DNA of 64,000 nt from positions 111,555-175,554 of the forward strand of contig JAPLRR010000077.1 of assembly GCA_026399075.1 (NCBI GenBank). The letters run 5' to 3'. The stretch comes from Methylococcales bacterium (lineage in GTDB: Bacteria; Pseudomonadota; Gammaproteobacteria; Methylococcales; Methylomonadaceae). Each line of letters starts with the position of its first letter. The stretch's first letter is position 1. The notes below the pieces were generated by a model that saw nothing but the letters and a program-made list of their open reading frames with translations, made no database searches and had not been told where the DNA came from. Shown piece after piece: positions 10,548 to 20,536 of this stretch. A program made the translations under genes and the position numbers.

Positions 10548-10889
10548 TTAAAGCTTTTCTTTAATACGTGCTGCTTTACCAGTCAAATCACGCAAGTAAT
10601 ACAGTTTGGCACGACGGACGTCACCACGGCGCTTAACAGTAATTTCGCTGATAATAGGGCTGTGTGTTTGAAAAACACGCTCAACGCCTGTGCCATGGGA
10701 AATCTTTCTCACAGTGAAGGCGGAGTTTAAACCACGGTTGCGCTTTGCAATCACAATGCCTTCAAAAGCCTGGATTCTTTCGCGCTCGCCTTCTTTTACC
10801 TTAACCTGGACAACAACCGTGTCACCTGCGCCAAAGTCAGGAATTTGTCTTAGTTGTTCTTGTTCCAATACATCAATAATATTGCTCAT
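10548..10889 (-). CDS. rplS: 50S ribosomal protein L19
   Basis: [73 protein letters not shown]; start trimmed from the ORF-track start. Confidence 0.97.
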   Translation of the reverse strand: MSNIIDVLEQEQLRQIPDFGAGDTVVVQVKVKEGERERIQAFEGIVIAKRNRGLNSAFTVRKISHGTGVERVFQTHSPIISEITVKRRGDVRRAKLYYLRDLTGKAARIKEKL

Positions 10890-10899
10890 TACCACACCC

Positions 10900-11634
10900 T
10901 CAAACTTCATTTTTAAATTGTTGCAGCAGCTGTTCCTGTTCCGCACTTAAATTTTTATTTTTTAACAAATCCGGCCGTCTTTGCCAAGTCCTGCCTAAGG
11001 CTTGCTTCATACGCCAACAGGCTATATCCGCATGATTGCCACTTAATAAAACATCCGGTACTAAATATCCTTCGAGTTGTTCTGGCCTAGTAAAATGTGG
11101 ATAGTCCAATAAACCATCCATATAAGAATCTTGCTTGGCCGATTCTTCATGGCCCAACACACCCGGCAACAAACGGGTAATGGCATCAATGACGATCAAT
11201 GCCGCGAGTTCACCGCCACTAATCACATAGTCACCGATAGACCATTCGTCATCACAATCCAGTTGGACAAAGCGCTCATCCACGCCTTCATAACGCCCCG
11301 CAACCAATATCAATTGCGAAATTCCGCAGGCTTCTGATAAAAGGGCTTGGGTTATAGGTTTGCCTTGCGGGCTCAAGTAAACGACTTTTGTACTGCCAGT
11401 TGCCGTTTGTTTAGCGTCCATAACGGCATCGTGCAAGGGCTGGTGTTTCATCACCATGCCCGGACCACCACCATAAGGGCGATCATCAACGGTTTTGTGT
11501 TTGTCAGCAGTATAATCCCTAGGGTTCCACGTCGACAGGCTTACTATTTTGCGCTCTATTGCCCGGCCAGTTACACCATAACTTGCAGCCGAGATAACCA
11601 TTTCGGGAAATAAAGTGACAACATCAAATTGCAT
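10900..11634 (-). CDS. trmD: tRNA (guanine-N1)-methyltransferase
   Basis: [13 protein letters not shown]...[14 protein letters not shown]...[12 protein letters not shown]...[14 protein letters not shown]. Confidence 0.97.
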   Translation of the reverse strand: MQFDVVTLFPEMVISAASYGVTGRAIERKIVSLSTWNPRDYTADKHKTVDDRPYGGGPGMVMKHQPLHDAVMDAKQTATGSTKVVYLSPQGKPITQALLSEACGISQLILVAGRYEGVDERFVQLDCDDEWSIGDYVISGGELAALIVIDAITRLLPGVLGHEESAKQDSYMDGLLDYPHFTRPEQLEGYLVPDVLLSGNHADIACWRMKQALGRTWQRRPDLLKNKNLSAEQEQLLQQFKNEV

Positions 11635-11640
11635 TGGGCA

Positions 11641-12147
11641 TCAGAAATCTGGATCCCAATCGACAACCATTTTACCGGCATCCAAGTCTATGTTGATTAT
11701 AGTCTGGCCTTGTAGAAACGGGATGGCCCGCTCACGTTCGCCTTTTACAACAACAACATCATTTGCACCTGTTTCCAGTAAACTGTCAACAATGCCAAGC
11801 TGGACACCCAAATTGGTTTCAACTGCCAAACCTACCAAGTCAGACCAATAATATTCACCTTTTGCCGCTTTCGGCAATTGTAAGGGTGTTATAAAAATGT
11901 CCCAACCCATTAGGCTTGCGGCTTGATCCCTGTCATCCACCCCATCAAGCCTGGCCACTACAGCCTTGCCTTGCAACTGGCCATCAATAACCTCAACGAC
12001 TTTGGATTCGTTGCCTTTTTTGATTAGCCAAGGGGAGTAATTCAGAATATTTTCCCTAATATCGGTAAAAGAAAATACCTTAACCCATCCTTTAATGCCA
12101 AAAACGCCGGATATTTTTCCAACGTTAATTTCCTGCTGCATGGACAA
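11641..12147 (-). CDS. rimM: Ribosome maturation factor RimM
   Basis: VGKISGVFGIKGWVKVFSFTD...YYWSDLVGL; position in the rpsP-rimM-trmD-rplS operon. Confidence 0.96.
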   Translation of the reverse strand: MSMQQEINVGKISGVFGIKGWVKVFSFTDIRENILNYSPWLIKKGNESKVVEVIDGQLQGKAVVARLDGVDDRDQAASLMGWDIFITPLQLPKAAKGEYYWSDLVGLAVETNLGVQLGIVDSLLETGANDVVVVKGERERAIPFLQGQTIINIDLDAGKMVVDWDPDF

Positions 12148-12151
12148 CAGC

Positions 12152-12403
12152 TTATGCAGCTGCTTTAAGTGCGTCTTTAATTAATTTTGCAACGCGCTCA
12201 GAAGGTTGTGCGCCATTGGCTTTCCAATACTCAACCCGCTCATTGTCCAAACGTAATTTTTCTTCATTACCACGTGCAAGCGGGTTAAAAAAGCCTACCC
12301 GTTCAATGTAACGGCCATCACGGCCACTTCTGCTATCGGTTACAACAACGTGATAAAAGGGGCGATTCTTTGCGCCGCCTCTTGAAAGACGAATGGTTAC
12401 CAT
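12152..12403 (-). CDS. rpsP: 30S ribosomal protein S16
   Basis: [41 protein letters not shown]. Confidence 0.97.
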   Translation of the reverse strand: MVTIRLSRGGAKNRPFYHVVVTDSRSGRDGRYIERVGFFNPLARGNEEKLRLDNERVEYWKANGAQPSERVAKLIKDALKAAA

Positions 12404-12545
12404 CTAATTTCCTCAAAAAAACATTTAGTCATTGTTAATCCAACTATTTTACGCGAATTTCAGCATAAGTGAAGAATAAATTGGCTAGAACCAAAAAACT
12501 TCTTCCTACATTGCACCTAAGCAACTGTTCTAGCAATAGAAGCCC

Positions 12546-13901
12546 TTATCTTCTCATGCCGCGTACATTGCTTTTTATGCCGCGTATCATATTGGCCATA
12601 TTGCCTGATTTGAACTTTTTCATCATTTTCTGCATCATCAGAAATTGTTTTAGGATACGGTTCACATCTTGCAGTTGCTGCCCACAGCCGGCCGCTATGC
12701 GTTTTTTCCGGTTGCCTTTTATCAAATCAGGATAGCGCCTTTCCTGCATCGTCATGGAACCAATAACCGCAATTTGGCGGGCAAGCTCCTTGTCGTTGAT
12801 TTTATCCTTCATTTCTTGGGGGACATTGCTCATGCCGGGCAATTTGTCCAACATGGAACTGACCCCGCCCATGCTCTGCATTTGTTGCAATTGCTCGCGG
12901 AAATCTTCCAGATCGAAGCCTTTGCCTTTTTGCATTTTTTTGGCAAATTTTTCGGCTTTTTGTTTGTCGACTTTTTGCTCAATCTCTTCAATCAGACTCA
13001 GCATATCCCCCATGCCTAAAATACGGGAGGCGATACGATCAGGGTGAAAGGCTTCCAAGGCGCTGGTTTTTTCGCCAACACCAATAAATTTGATGGGTTT
13101 GCCAGTAATATGGCGGATAGACAATGCCGCACCGCCACGGGCATCGCCATCGGCTTTGGTTAGGATAACGCCAGTTAATGGTAGGGCATCATTAAAGGCT
13201 TTGGCAGTGATCGCGGCATCTTGCCCGGTCATGCTGTCAACAACAAATAAAGTTTCAATGGGGTTAATCGCCGCATGTAATGCTTTAATCTCACCCATCA
13301 TTTCATCATCAATATGCAAACGGCCTGCGGTATCGATAATAATGACGTCAAGGAATTTTTTCTTGGCGGCTTCAATTGCATTTTTGGCAATTTCCACTGG
13401 GTTTTGTGTTAAGTCGCTGTCAAAAAAATCCAGGTTAAGTTCGTTTGCCAGCATCTGCAACTGCTTAATGGCCGCAGGGCGATAAACGTCCGCACTGACC
13501 ACGCCGACTTTTTTCTTTTGGTTTTCTTGTAGCCAGCGGCCCAATTTGGCCACGGTTGTGGTTTTACCGGCACCTTGTAAGCCCGCCATCAAAATGACCG
13601 CAGGGGGCACGGCATTAAGGTTAAGCCCTTCATTTGCCGCGCCCATGACCTTGACCAGTTCGGACTGCACCAGTTTGATCATGGATTGGCCAGGTGACAG
13701 GCTAGCCTGTACTTCCTGGCCTAAGGCACCTTCTTTGACACGCTCAATAAAGTCCGTAACAACCGGTAGCGAGACATCAGCCTCAAGCAAGGCCAGGCGC
13801 ACTTCGCCGAGTGTTTCCTTGATATTGTCTTCAGTCAGGCGACCCTGACCCTTAAGTTTTTTAAGTGTAATACTTAATCGATCGGTTAAATTATCAAACA
13901 T
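12546..13901 (-). CDS. ffh: Signal recognition particle protein Ffh
   Basis: MFDNLTDRLSITLKKLKGQGRLTEDNIKETLGEVRLALLEADV...GLQGAGKTTTVAKLG...DTAGRLHID; M-rich C-terminal M domain. Confidence 0.97.
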   Translation of the reverse strand: MFDNLTDRLSITLKKLKGQGRLTEDNIKETLGEVRLALLEADVSLPVVTDFIERVKEGALGQEVQASLSPGQSMIKLVQSELVKVMGAANEGLNLNAVPPAVILMAGLQGAGKTTTVAKLGRWLQENQKKKVGVVSADVYRPAAIKQLQMLANELNLDFFDSDLTQNPVEIAKNAIEAAKKKFLDVIIIDTAGRLHIDDEMMGEIKALHAAINPIETLFVVDSMTGQDAAITAKAFNDALPLTGVILTKADGDARGGAALSIRHITGKPIKFIGVGEKTSALEAFHPDRIASRILGMGDMLSLIEEIEQKVDKQKAEKFAKKMQKGKGFDLEDFREQLQQMQSMGGVSSMLDKLPGMSNVPQEMKDKINDKELARQIAVIGSMTMQERRYPDLIKGNRKKRIAAGCGQQLQDVNRILKQFLMMQKMMKKFKSGNMANMIRGIKSNVRGMRR

Positions 13902-14088
13902 AGTGAGGTCTTTATTGTTTAATCTAAGGAAACTACCCGCCAGAACAAATGCGCTAGGACTATTTAATCGGATATATTACCATATCCATTAAGACCTTTG
14001 CACCCGTTGCAATGGCCGGACACCAAACTCTAAAGATTAGGTAAACCTTGCCGTATCCGATACGCCTCCTGCCCCCACACATAAGACC

Positions 14089-14886
14089 ATGAACACCACA
14101 ACACTCATCGCTACCTTGTCAATCAGCGTCTATCTGGTAAGTACCGGGCTTATCATCCGGCAAATTGACCGCAGCCGGATGCAGCGTAACGGGCTCTATT
14201 TGGCATGGCTGGCTGTTTGTACGCATTTTTTATATACCGCCTTAGTATTTCACCAGAATGGTGGTTTTGACTTTAGCTTTTTTAGCACTGGCTCGTTGAT
14301 AGCCATGATTGTGGTGTTTCTGTTATTGATTGCTGCACTTAACAAGCCAGTACAAGCCTTGGGCATCGCCTTATTCCCGCTGGCGGCCGGCATGTTGTTA
14401 CTGGCCCTGAATTTTGCTGACCAGACTCCGCAGCCATCCCAGTACGGTTGGGCCATGAGCACGCATATCCTGACCTCCATCATTGCCTTTAGCCTGTTTA
14501 ATATCGCTGCGCTACAAGCCATTTTGCTCGCCTTGCAAGACCAACAACTAAAAAGCCATCCACCTAAACGCTTCATCCAGTCTTTGCCGCCACTACAAAC
14601 CATGGAATCTTTGTTGTTTCAAATGTTGGCGACAGGGGTGGTGTTTTTGACCATTTCATTGGTCAGTGGCTTTTTATTTATAGAGGATTTGTTTGCCCAG
14701 CACTTGGTGCATAAAACGGTTTTGTCGCTATTGGCATGGGTTATCTTTACTGGCCTGTTGATAGGCCGCAGACGTTTTGGATGGCGCGGGCAAACCGCCA
14801 TAAAGTGGACTTTAATCGGTTTTGTCCTGCTGCTTTTGGCCTATTTTGGCAGTAAGTTGGTGCTGGAGTTGATCTTACACCGATAG
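14089..14886 (+). CDS. Cytochrome c assembly (CcsA/YpjD-like) membrane protein
   Basis: Eight-TM-type 265-aa protein divergent from ffh, the usual gammaproteobacterial location for YpjD; HTHILTSIIAFSLFNIAALQAILLALQDQQLK, WRGQTAIKWTLIGFVLLLLAYFGSKLVLE. Confidence 0.85.
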   Translation: MNTTTLIATLSISVYLVSTGLIIRQIDRSRMQRNGLYLAWLAVCTHFLYTALVFHQNGGFDFSFFSTGSLIAMIVVFLLLIAALNKPVQALGIALFPLAAGMLLLALNFADQTPQPSQYGWAMSTHILTSIIAFSLFNIAALQAILLALQDQQLKSHPPKRFIQSLPPLQTMESLLFQMLATGVVFLTISLVSGFLFIEDLFAQHLVHKTVLSLLAWVIFTGLLIGRRRFGWRGQTAIKWTLIGFVLLLLAYFGSKLVLELILHR

Positions 14887-14909
14887 GGCAGGGCGGTGAG
14901 CGCCCTGCC
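14887..14909. terminator. Hairpin between convergent genes
   Basis: ggcagggcg gtgag cgccctgcc perfect 9-bp stem. Confidence 0.65.
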
Positions 14910-14931
14910 GGATATGGCGAACAAAGTGATC

Positions 14932-15555
14932 TTACGGATTAAGCGCCGAGTCCCTATCTTGCCTTATGGTTTTAGCGATTTCCGCACCGAGTTTGGCAAG
15001 GCACTGGCTTTGGGCTTTTACCATCACATTGTAATCCGTCATCGAGGCGGGGGATTGATAGCTTGAGCGCCTGTCCAGCGCGGGTTTGTCCTTGCGTTTA
15101 ACTGTCCACTGCGCCACTAATCGGCTTTGGCCTTTTGCATCCACATTAAACTCCAGTATATCAATGCTGACTTGATAATCCAGGGCTTGGCGTTGTGGCC
15201 AAGGATAGCGGATTATCCGGTCTGTGCCCAACTGGCCGGGCAGCGATTTAAGCAGTGCAAGGGCAATGTTTTGGTCTAGGCGTTCTGCCCAGCGGTGGTC
15301 TTCGGAGAGTTGGTATTGGTTGTCGGTGACGGCAACCACCATCTGCGGGCGATCCAAATATTCCGGGATGCGGATGGGCCCCAAGCCCACCAGCGGTGGC
15401 CCTTCGGAATTGGCGACCACAAGTGTGGTGATGCCAACATCGGCATTAAGCCGATAAAACTGTACCGGTTTGCTGTCGCGTGCGCAGCCGTTTAACAAGC
15501 CCGCCAAAACCAACAGCCATGCCAATTTATGTATGCCATCAACTCCAAATGCCAT
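14932..15555 (-). CDS. PqiC/ABC-type transport auxiliary lipoprotein
   Basis: Lipobox-like LLNGCARDSKPVQFYRL; VGLGPIRIPEYLDRPQMVV is typical of the PqiC (DUF330) family; downstream of an MCE gene. Confidence 0.88.
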   Translation of the reverse strand: MAFGVDGIHKLAWLLVLAGLLNGCARDSKPVQFYRLNADVGITTLVVANSEGPPLVGLGPIRIPEYLDRPQMVVAVTDNQYQLSEDHRWAERLDQNIALALLKSLPGQLGTDRIIRYPWPQRQALDYQVSIDILEFNVDAKGQSRLVAQWTVKRKDKPALDRRSSYQSPASMTDYNVMVKAQSQCLAKLGAEIAKTIRQDRDSALNP

Positions 15556-15561
15556 AGTCTA

Positions 15562-16581
15562 TTACTCCTTTCCGTAAATTAGTGAGTCGGGGTGGCGTTC
15601 AAGGTAATCGGTCAAATCCTTGGTGGATTGGGCAGCAGCACGCAACGCTTCCAGCGATTGCCACAAAGGCGCATCCGGTGCTGTCAGCGCTTCCACTGAA
15701 CCCAATGTGTGTTTAGATTCGTGTAGTACGTCAGTGGCTGTCTCCAGTGCAGTGGTGGCATTGTTAAGCGCTTTCTCGGTGGAGGCCATGACTGGCCGCA
15801 AGTCGCGGGAAAAATCTTTGACTAATGCACGCGTTTCTATGGCTGTGCTGTTCAGGTTGCCTAATAATGGGATGAGGTTGCGGTTGACATTCGCCATCAG
15901 TTTTTCTGTTTCATTCAGGCTTTTGGTGAGTGCTAGGCGATTATTTTTGAGCTCGTCAGAGGTCATTATTTTGCGCACTTCTTTCATGGTGACAGCCAAG
16001 TCATTAATGATGTCTTCTAGTGGCAATTGGCGTAATTTGGTCAGCATCTCATCAGCCGTATTTTTGATCTGGTCAACGGTAGTCGGGACTGATGGCAGTT
16101 CTGCTAAGTCTTTATAATGTAGCCCAGTTAAAATAATCGGTTTGTCGCGAAAAAAATTTAATTCGACATACAATAAACCCGTTAGCAAGCTTTGAGTTTG
16201 CAGTTGGGCTTTAAGCCCGGAATCTATGAGTCGCTTGGCATTTTCTTGGCGTTGTTTAAGCGTGGCGGCGGCTTTAAACGGCTGGCCGTCAGCATCCAGC
16301 ACCACCGCTGGGTCAATTTCGATTACCACGGGTTTGGAAATCCGTGAAAATTTAGGGTCAATCTCCAAGGTAATTTCCTTAACCGTCCCTATTTGCACAC
16401 CTTGTAATTTGACGGGTGCCCCTACGTTCAGGCCGTTTAATGCACCATCGAAATAAATGACATATTCAGTCTTCGTTTTGAGCAACTGCCCGCCGCCAAA
16501 AATTAGTACGGCCGCTATCAGCAGCGCCAGTGAACCCACCAAAAATGCGCCTATGGTGTAAGGATTAACAGGTTTACTCAT
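15562..16581 (-). CDS. MlaD/MCE-domain substrate-binding protein
   Basis: Single N-terminal TM followed by YVIYFDGALNGLNVGAPVKLQGVQIGTVKEI (MCE domain). Confidence 0.92.
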   Translation of the reverse strand: MSKPVNPYTIGAFLVGSLALLIAAVLIFGGGQLLKTKTEYVIYFDGALNGLNVGAPVKLQGVQIGTVKEITLEIDPKFSRISKPVVIEIDPAVVLDADGQPFKAAATLKQRQENAKRLIDSGLKAQLQTQSLLTGLLYVELNFFRDKPIILTGLHYKDLAELPSVPTTVDQIKNTADEMLTKLRQLPLEDIINDLAVTMKEVRKIMTSDELKNNRLALTKSLNETEKLMANVNRNLIPLLGNLNSTAIETRALVKDFSRDLRPVMASTEKALNNATTALETATDVLHESKHTLGSVEALTAPDAPLWQSLEALRAAAQSTKDLTDYLERHPDSLIYGKE

Positions 16582-16665
16582 AATTCATACAATCCTAATT
16601 TTGAGGTGGTTGTTTGGGCAATAAGGCTTAGGTTAATAATGGCGCGGCGCGGCTTGGCGTTTGAT

Positions 16666-16786
16666 GGGATTTAGTGGGTAAGCCATGCAGCGGGACTATG
16701 AAAAGCCCGTCCGATTAGTCCAAAGGCTAGCGAGGGGTTATAACCCACACCGCACTGAGTATAGCAGTGTTTACCCGCTAAATCCC
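16666..16786. repeat. 121-bp intergenic element closed by a 16-bp inverted repeat, with internal hairpins
   Basis: gggatttagtgggtaa (16666-16681) / ttacccgctaaatccc (16771-16786), 15/16 complementary; inside: ggacta..tagtcc, gggttataaccc, cactg..cagtg. Confidence 0.6.
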
Positions 16787-16813
16787 TGTAGTCTATATGT
16801 TATTGTTTAAATG

Positions 16814-17590
16814 TCAGGTTGTTGCATTCGTTGTTTGGATTTCGGATTTGCCCCGGGTCAGAAAACGGATAACCTTAGGGTCGCGCGATTCATTGAGCAA
16901 TTGCTGGGGTGGGCCGCTGGCAATCATGGTTTTGGTTTCAGGGTCAAGAAACACCGAATTGGTGCCGATGGCAAAAATACTGGCCAGTTCGTGGGTTACC
17001 ATGACAATGGTGGCACCCAGATTGTCACGCAAGCTACGGATTAAATCGTCCAGCAACTTGGCACTGACTGGATCCAAGCCTGCCGAAGGCTCATCAAAAA
17101 ACAAAATCTCCGGATCTAAGGCCATGGCCCGTGCTAGCCCGGCACGTTTTTGCATACCCCCGCTGATTTCCGAAGGATAAAAATCCTCAAAGCCCGCCAG
17201 CCCCACCAAGGCCAGCTTATAGGACACAATTTGCCGTATCCGCTGGGCACCCAGACGGGTATGCTCGGCGATAGGCAAGGCCACATTCTCGGCCAAGGTC
17301 ATGGAACTAAGCAGCGCCCCGCTTTGAAATAACACCCCCGTGCGTTGCAACAGCCTTTTCCGGGAATTATCGTCGGCACTTACCAGGCTTACGTCACCAT
17401 ACAAGACATCACCTTTGGCCGGGCGTTGTAAACCAATCAAGTGCATCAACAAGGTGCTTTTGCCGCAACCGCTACCGCCCATGATGATAAAAATATCGCC
17501 TTGGTTAATGGTAAAGTCCAAGTCACGCTGAATGACAAAATCGCCGTAGGCCATTGTCATCCCTTTAATGGTGAGGCAGGGGGTAGCCAT
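16814..17590 (-). CDS. ABC transporter ATP-binding protein (MlaF-like)
   Basis: IIMGGSGCGKSTLLMHLIGL Walker A; EISGGMQKRAGLARAMALDPEILFFDEPSAGLDPV, MlaF-type signature. Confidence 0.93.
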   Translation of the reverse strand: MATPCLTIKGMTMAYGDFVIQRDLDFTINQGDIFIIMGGSGCGKSTLLMHLIGLQRPAKGDVLYGDVSLVSADDNSRKRLLQRTGVLFQSGALLSSMTLAENVALPIAEHTRLGAQRIRQIVSYKLALVGLAGFEDFYPSEISGGMQKRAGLARAMALDPEILFFDEPSAGLDPVSAKLLDDLIRSLRDNLGATIVMVTHELASIFAIGTNSVFLDPETKTMIASGPPQQLLNESRDPKVIRFLTRGKSEIQTTNATT

Positions 17591-17593
17591 GAT

Positions 17594-18742
17594 TTAAATG
17601 CCCAAGCGGTTGCACATCACCGTCATCAAGGAGTCGGCGATTACAATAAAAACAATGCCAGTCACCACGGCAGAGGTGGCGGCATCACCCACTGCCGAGG
17701 CACTGCGTCCGCATTGCATTCCGCGCATACAGCCGGACAAGGCAATCAACACCCCAAACACCGCGCATTTGCCGATGCCTATCCCCAAGTCGGGCAAATG
17801 GATAGCTCCTGCCGTGCGGTTGAGATATTCCACCAAGGACACGTCAAAAAAATTCACCGTCACCAGCGCACCGCCAACGATGCCCATCAAGTCGGCATAC
17901 AAACATAGCAAGGGCATAATTAGAATAAGTGCCAGTATGCGCGGCAGAACCAAGAATTCCATAGGCACAAAACCCATGGTTTTCAAGGCATCAATTTCAC
18001 TATTGACTTGCATGGTGCCCAACTGCGCGGCATAAGCCGCACCCGTGCGGCCTGACATAATAATGGCGGCCATCAAACCGCCCATTTCCCGGGTCATACC
18101 CAAACCCACCAAATCAGCAATATAAATCTGTGCACCAAACAAAGCCAGCTGCACCGCGCCCACAAACGCCAAGATCAAACCCACCAACAAACTAATCAGC
18201 GTTACGATAGGCAATGCCGAAGGCCCGCAATCTTGGATGTGCATCCATAAATCAACCCAGCGAAACCGTGCCTTACCCCTCGCCAAAGCTAAAACACTCA
18301 GCGCTGTTTCGCCAATAAAAGCGATTAGGGCATTCGCATCGCCAGCAATACGCAAACCGCCTTTGCCAATGAGGGTAAGCCAAGGGGTTTTTTGTTCATG
18401 CCGCCGTGCCCCCGCCCTTTCAGGTACGGCATAGACTAGGGTCAATAAGCCCTGGACACCTTCAGGCAAGGTAGTAGTGTCAACCTCAATCCCCTGTTCG
18501 GTGCCATAGTCAATCAAACGTATCAACTCAGTCATCAACAAACTGTCCCATCGTCCTAGGGTTTCCGTTGAGAACGCCAGCCGCTTAATGCCCGTCCCTG
18601 CATCCAGTTGCGCCAATACGGCATCTAGCGCCGGTGGCGTGGCATCCAACACCCAATCGCCCACCATAGAAGCTTCCAGTGTATGTTCTTTAAGGCTGGC
18701 CTTAATGTCACACGGAACGATGTTTGCGGTCATAACTGTCAT
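17594..18742 (-). CDS. MlaE-family ABC permease with N-terminal STAS-like region
   Basis: FVGAVQLALFGAQIYIADLVGLGMTREMGGLMAAIIMSGRTGAAYAAQLGTMQVNSEIDALKTMG is a classic MlaE motif. Start chosen at MTVMTANIVP rather than the ORF-track start, which lies closer to the IS. Confidence 0.9.
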   Translation of the reverse strand: MTVMTANIVPCDIKASLKEHTLEASMVGDWVLDATPPALDAVLAQLDAGTGIKRLAFSTETLGRWDSLLMTELIRLIDYGTEQGIEVDTTTLPEGVQGLLTLVYAVPERAGARRHEQKTPWLTLIGKGGLRIAGDANALIAFIGETALSVLALARGKARFRWVDLWMHIQDCGPSALPIVTLISLLVGLILAFVGAVQLALFGAQIYIADLVGLGMTREMGGLMAAIIMSGRTGAAYAAQLGTMQVNSEIDALKTMGFVPMEFLVLPRILALILIMPLLCLYADLMGIVGGALVTVNFFDVSLVEYLNRTAGAIHLPDLGIGIGKCAVFGVLIALSGCMRGMQCGRSASAVGDAATSAVVTGIVFIVIADSLMTVMCNRLGI

Positions 18743-18839
18743 GATGGGGATTGAAAGGGTGTGGCTTGTGTGGATAAGGACTACTGGGCTAACTTTACCA
18801 TAACCGCCGGATATTATCATTAGTGGCCTTGCTTTATGG

Positions 18840-20047
18840 CAGGGCAACCTCATTAAAAAGTAGCCATTAAACAAGCAGAACCAAGATAATGGCAGAATAA
18901 GCAACAATCGAGGAATCGGAAGAAATGGAATTTTTAGATATTTTTGGACAGCTCGATGATCCCCGCATTGATCGGAAAAAGCTGCATCCCATGCCGGAAA
19001 TACTGCTATTGACGTTGTGCGCAGTCATTTGTGGGGCGGAAAGCTGGGATGACATAGAGATGTTTGGCAAAGCAAAGTTGGATTTTTTACGTCAGTATCT
19101 GCCGTATGAGCATGGCGTACCGAGCGATGACACCGTGCGGCGCTTTTTCCGCGCCATTGATAGCACACAATTCCAGCGTTTGTTTGTGGAATGGATTCGG
19201 ATATGGTTAAGTCCTGAGGTGGCGGGAAAAGTAGTGGCCATTGATGGTAAAACACTGCGCGGTAGCCATGGTGCCGGGCAATCGCCGATACACTTGGTAT
19301 CCGCTTTTGCTAGCGAAGCGGGGATCGTGTTAGGACAAGTTAAGACCCATGAAAAATCCAATGAGATTACCGCCATCCCTGAACTTTTGGAGTGGTTGGA
19401 TTTACGCGGGGCCATCGTGACCATTGACGCCATGGGCTGTCAAAAGGCCATCGCCGAGAAAATCATCGCTAAAGAGGGCGATTACCTATTGGCGCTTAAA
19501 GGCAACCAAAGCAGCCTGCATGATGACGTCCGCCTGCATTTCGAGCAACCCGCCCCCGCCTCGCTGGCCCGGATGACGTGTGCCGAGAGTGTTGATAAGG
19601 GGCATGGTCGCCTCGAAGTCCGGCGGTGTCGGGTGAGTGCCGATATTGCTTGGCTTAGGGAACGTCACCCTGAATGGAAAAATTTCAACAGCATCGTCGC
19701 GATTGACAGTGAGCGGATCACCGGCGACACGACGACCCGGGAACCCCGTCACTTTATCAGCAGTTCGCTGGTCTCCGCAGAGCAGATGCTGGCCGCCGTG
19801 CGGATGCACTGGGGTATCGAAAATCAGTTACATTGGGTGCTGGATATGTCTTTTGGCGAAGATCAAAGTCGTATTCGCAAGGGCAATGCCCCAGCCAATG
19901 TTGCTATTATCCGCCATGCGGCGTTGAACATGATACGACAGGCCCAAAAGAAACGGTTGTCCATCAAACGCATGCGTAAAGCGGCTGGCTGGGATGATTC
20001 GGTCTTAACTGATATTTTGGCTCAGGTTTTTTAATGAGGTAGCCCTG
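18840..20047 (+). mobile_element. ISAs1-family insertion sequence, apparently intact, with 21-bp terminal inverted repeats and 10-bp target duplication
   Basis: IRL cagggcaacctcattaaaaag; IRR (reverse complement) cagggctacctcattaaaaaa (19/21). Direct repeat tgctttatgg at 18830-18839 and 20048-20057. Confidence 0.93.
18925..20034 (+). CDS. ISAs1-family transposase (DDE)
   Basis: MEFLDIFGQLDDPRIDRKKLHPMPEILLLTLCAVICGAESWDDIEMFG...VVAIDGKTLRGSH...MHWGIENQLHWVLDMSFGEDQSRIRKGNAPAN. Confidence 0.96.
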   Translation: MEFLDIFGQLDDPRIDRKKLHPMPEILLLTLCAVICGAESWDDIEMFGKAKLDFLRQYLPYEHGVPSDDTVRRFFRAIDSTQFQRLFVEWIRIWLSPEVAGKVVAIDGKTLRGSHGAGQSPIHLVSAFASEAGIVLGQVKTHEKSNEITAIPELLEWLDLRGAIVTIDAMGCQKAIAEKIIAKEGDYLLALKGNQSSLHDDVRLHFEQPAPASLARMTCAESVDKGHGRLEVRRCRVSADIAWLRERHPEWKNFNSIVAIDSERITGDTTTREPRHFISSSLVSAEQMLAAVRMHWGIENQLHWVLDMSFGEDQSRIRKGNAPANVAIIRHAALNMIRQAQKKRLSIKRMRKAAGWDDSVLTDILAQVF

Positions 20048-20323
20048 TGCTTTATGGTCACTATATGCCTGTGCATCATCACATCAGCCCTCTGCCATAA
20101 AAGGCGTGGGAACAGAACGATTACCAGTTTTTATAAAACGCGTCAGCCTCAAATTTAACAAACGCCTCGGTTTTTACTTACGGGTGGCTATTAACTGAGA
20201 ATGTTCAGCTTTTGGATGTCGGAGCATTTTTTGCCTGGGTCATTTGGATGCGACATGGAAAGATTTTTCCCATTATCAATCTAGCTTTTCTTAATCGCCA
20301 ACTGCTTTTGGGGAGGCGAACGT

Positions 20324-20536
20324 TTAGACTCTAGCGTACCGATAAGTGCCTTTAATATACTGCGCTAAATATTGGCCTTTTGATCCGGCAGTTCTCATAT
20401 CATTAAATACAACCTCGGGTATATCAAAATATTCGTAAAGCGACCCATTCTTAAATTCGACTCTGAGAACCCGATTAGACTCTTCGTAGCCAAAACTTGA
20501 AATATTTGAAGATTCTGGGGTATTAATCATGTTCAT
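20324..20536 (-). CDS. KTSC-domain small protein (70 aa)
   Basis: SSFGYEESNRVLRVEFKNGSLYEYFDIPEVVFNDMRTAGSKGQYLAQYIKGTYRYARV matches the KTSC domain pattern; start overlaps the HerA stop by 1 nt. Confidence 0.85.
   Translation of the reverse strand: MNMINTPESSNISSFGYEESNRVLRVEFKNGSLYEYFDIPEVVFNDMRTAGSKGQYLAQYIKGTYRYARV

Noticed and set aside
12669-13848. Long + strand ORFs (116, 97, 131, 100 aa) opposite ffh
   Set aside because: Antisense shadows of a strongly conserved gene with no recognisable protein features.
17441-18035. + strand ORFs of 155 and 145 aa over the MlaE/MlaF-like genes
   Set aside because: Overlap well-supported minus-strand ABC transporter genes; compositions look like frame shadows.
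20324-20536. KTSC protein as a lysyl-tRNA synthetase fragment
   Set aside because: KTSC is a standalone small domain named after its occurrence at synthetase C-termini; the ORF is complete with its own start and stop.
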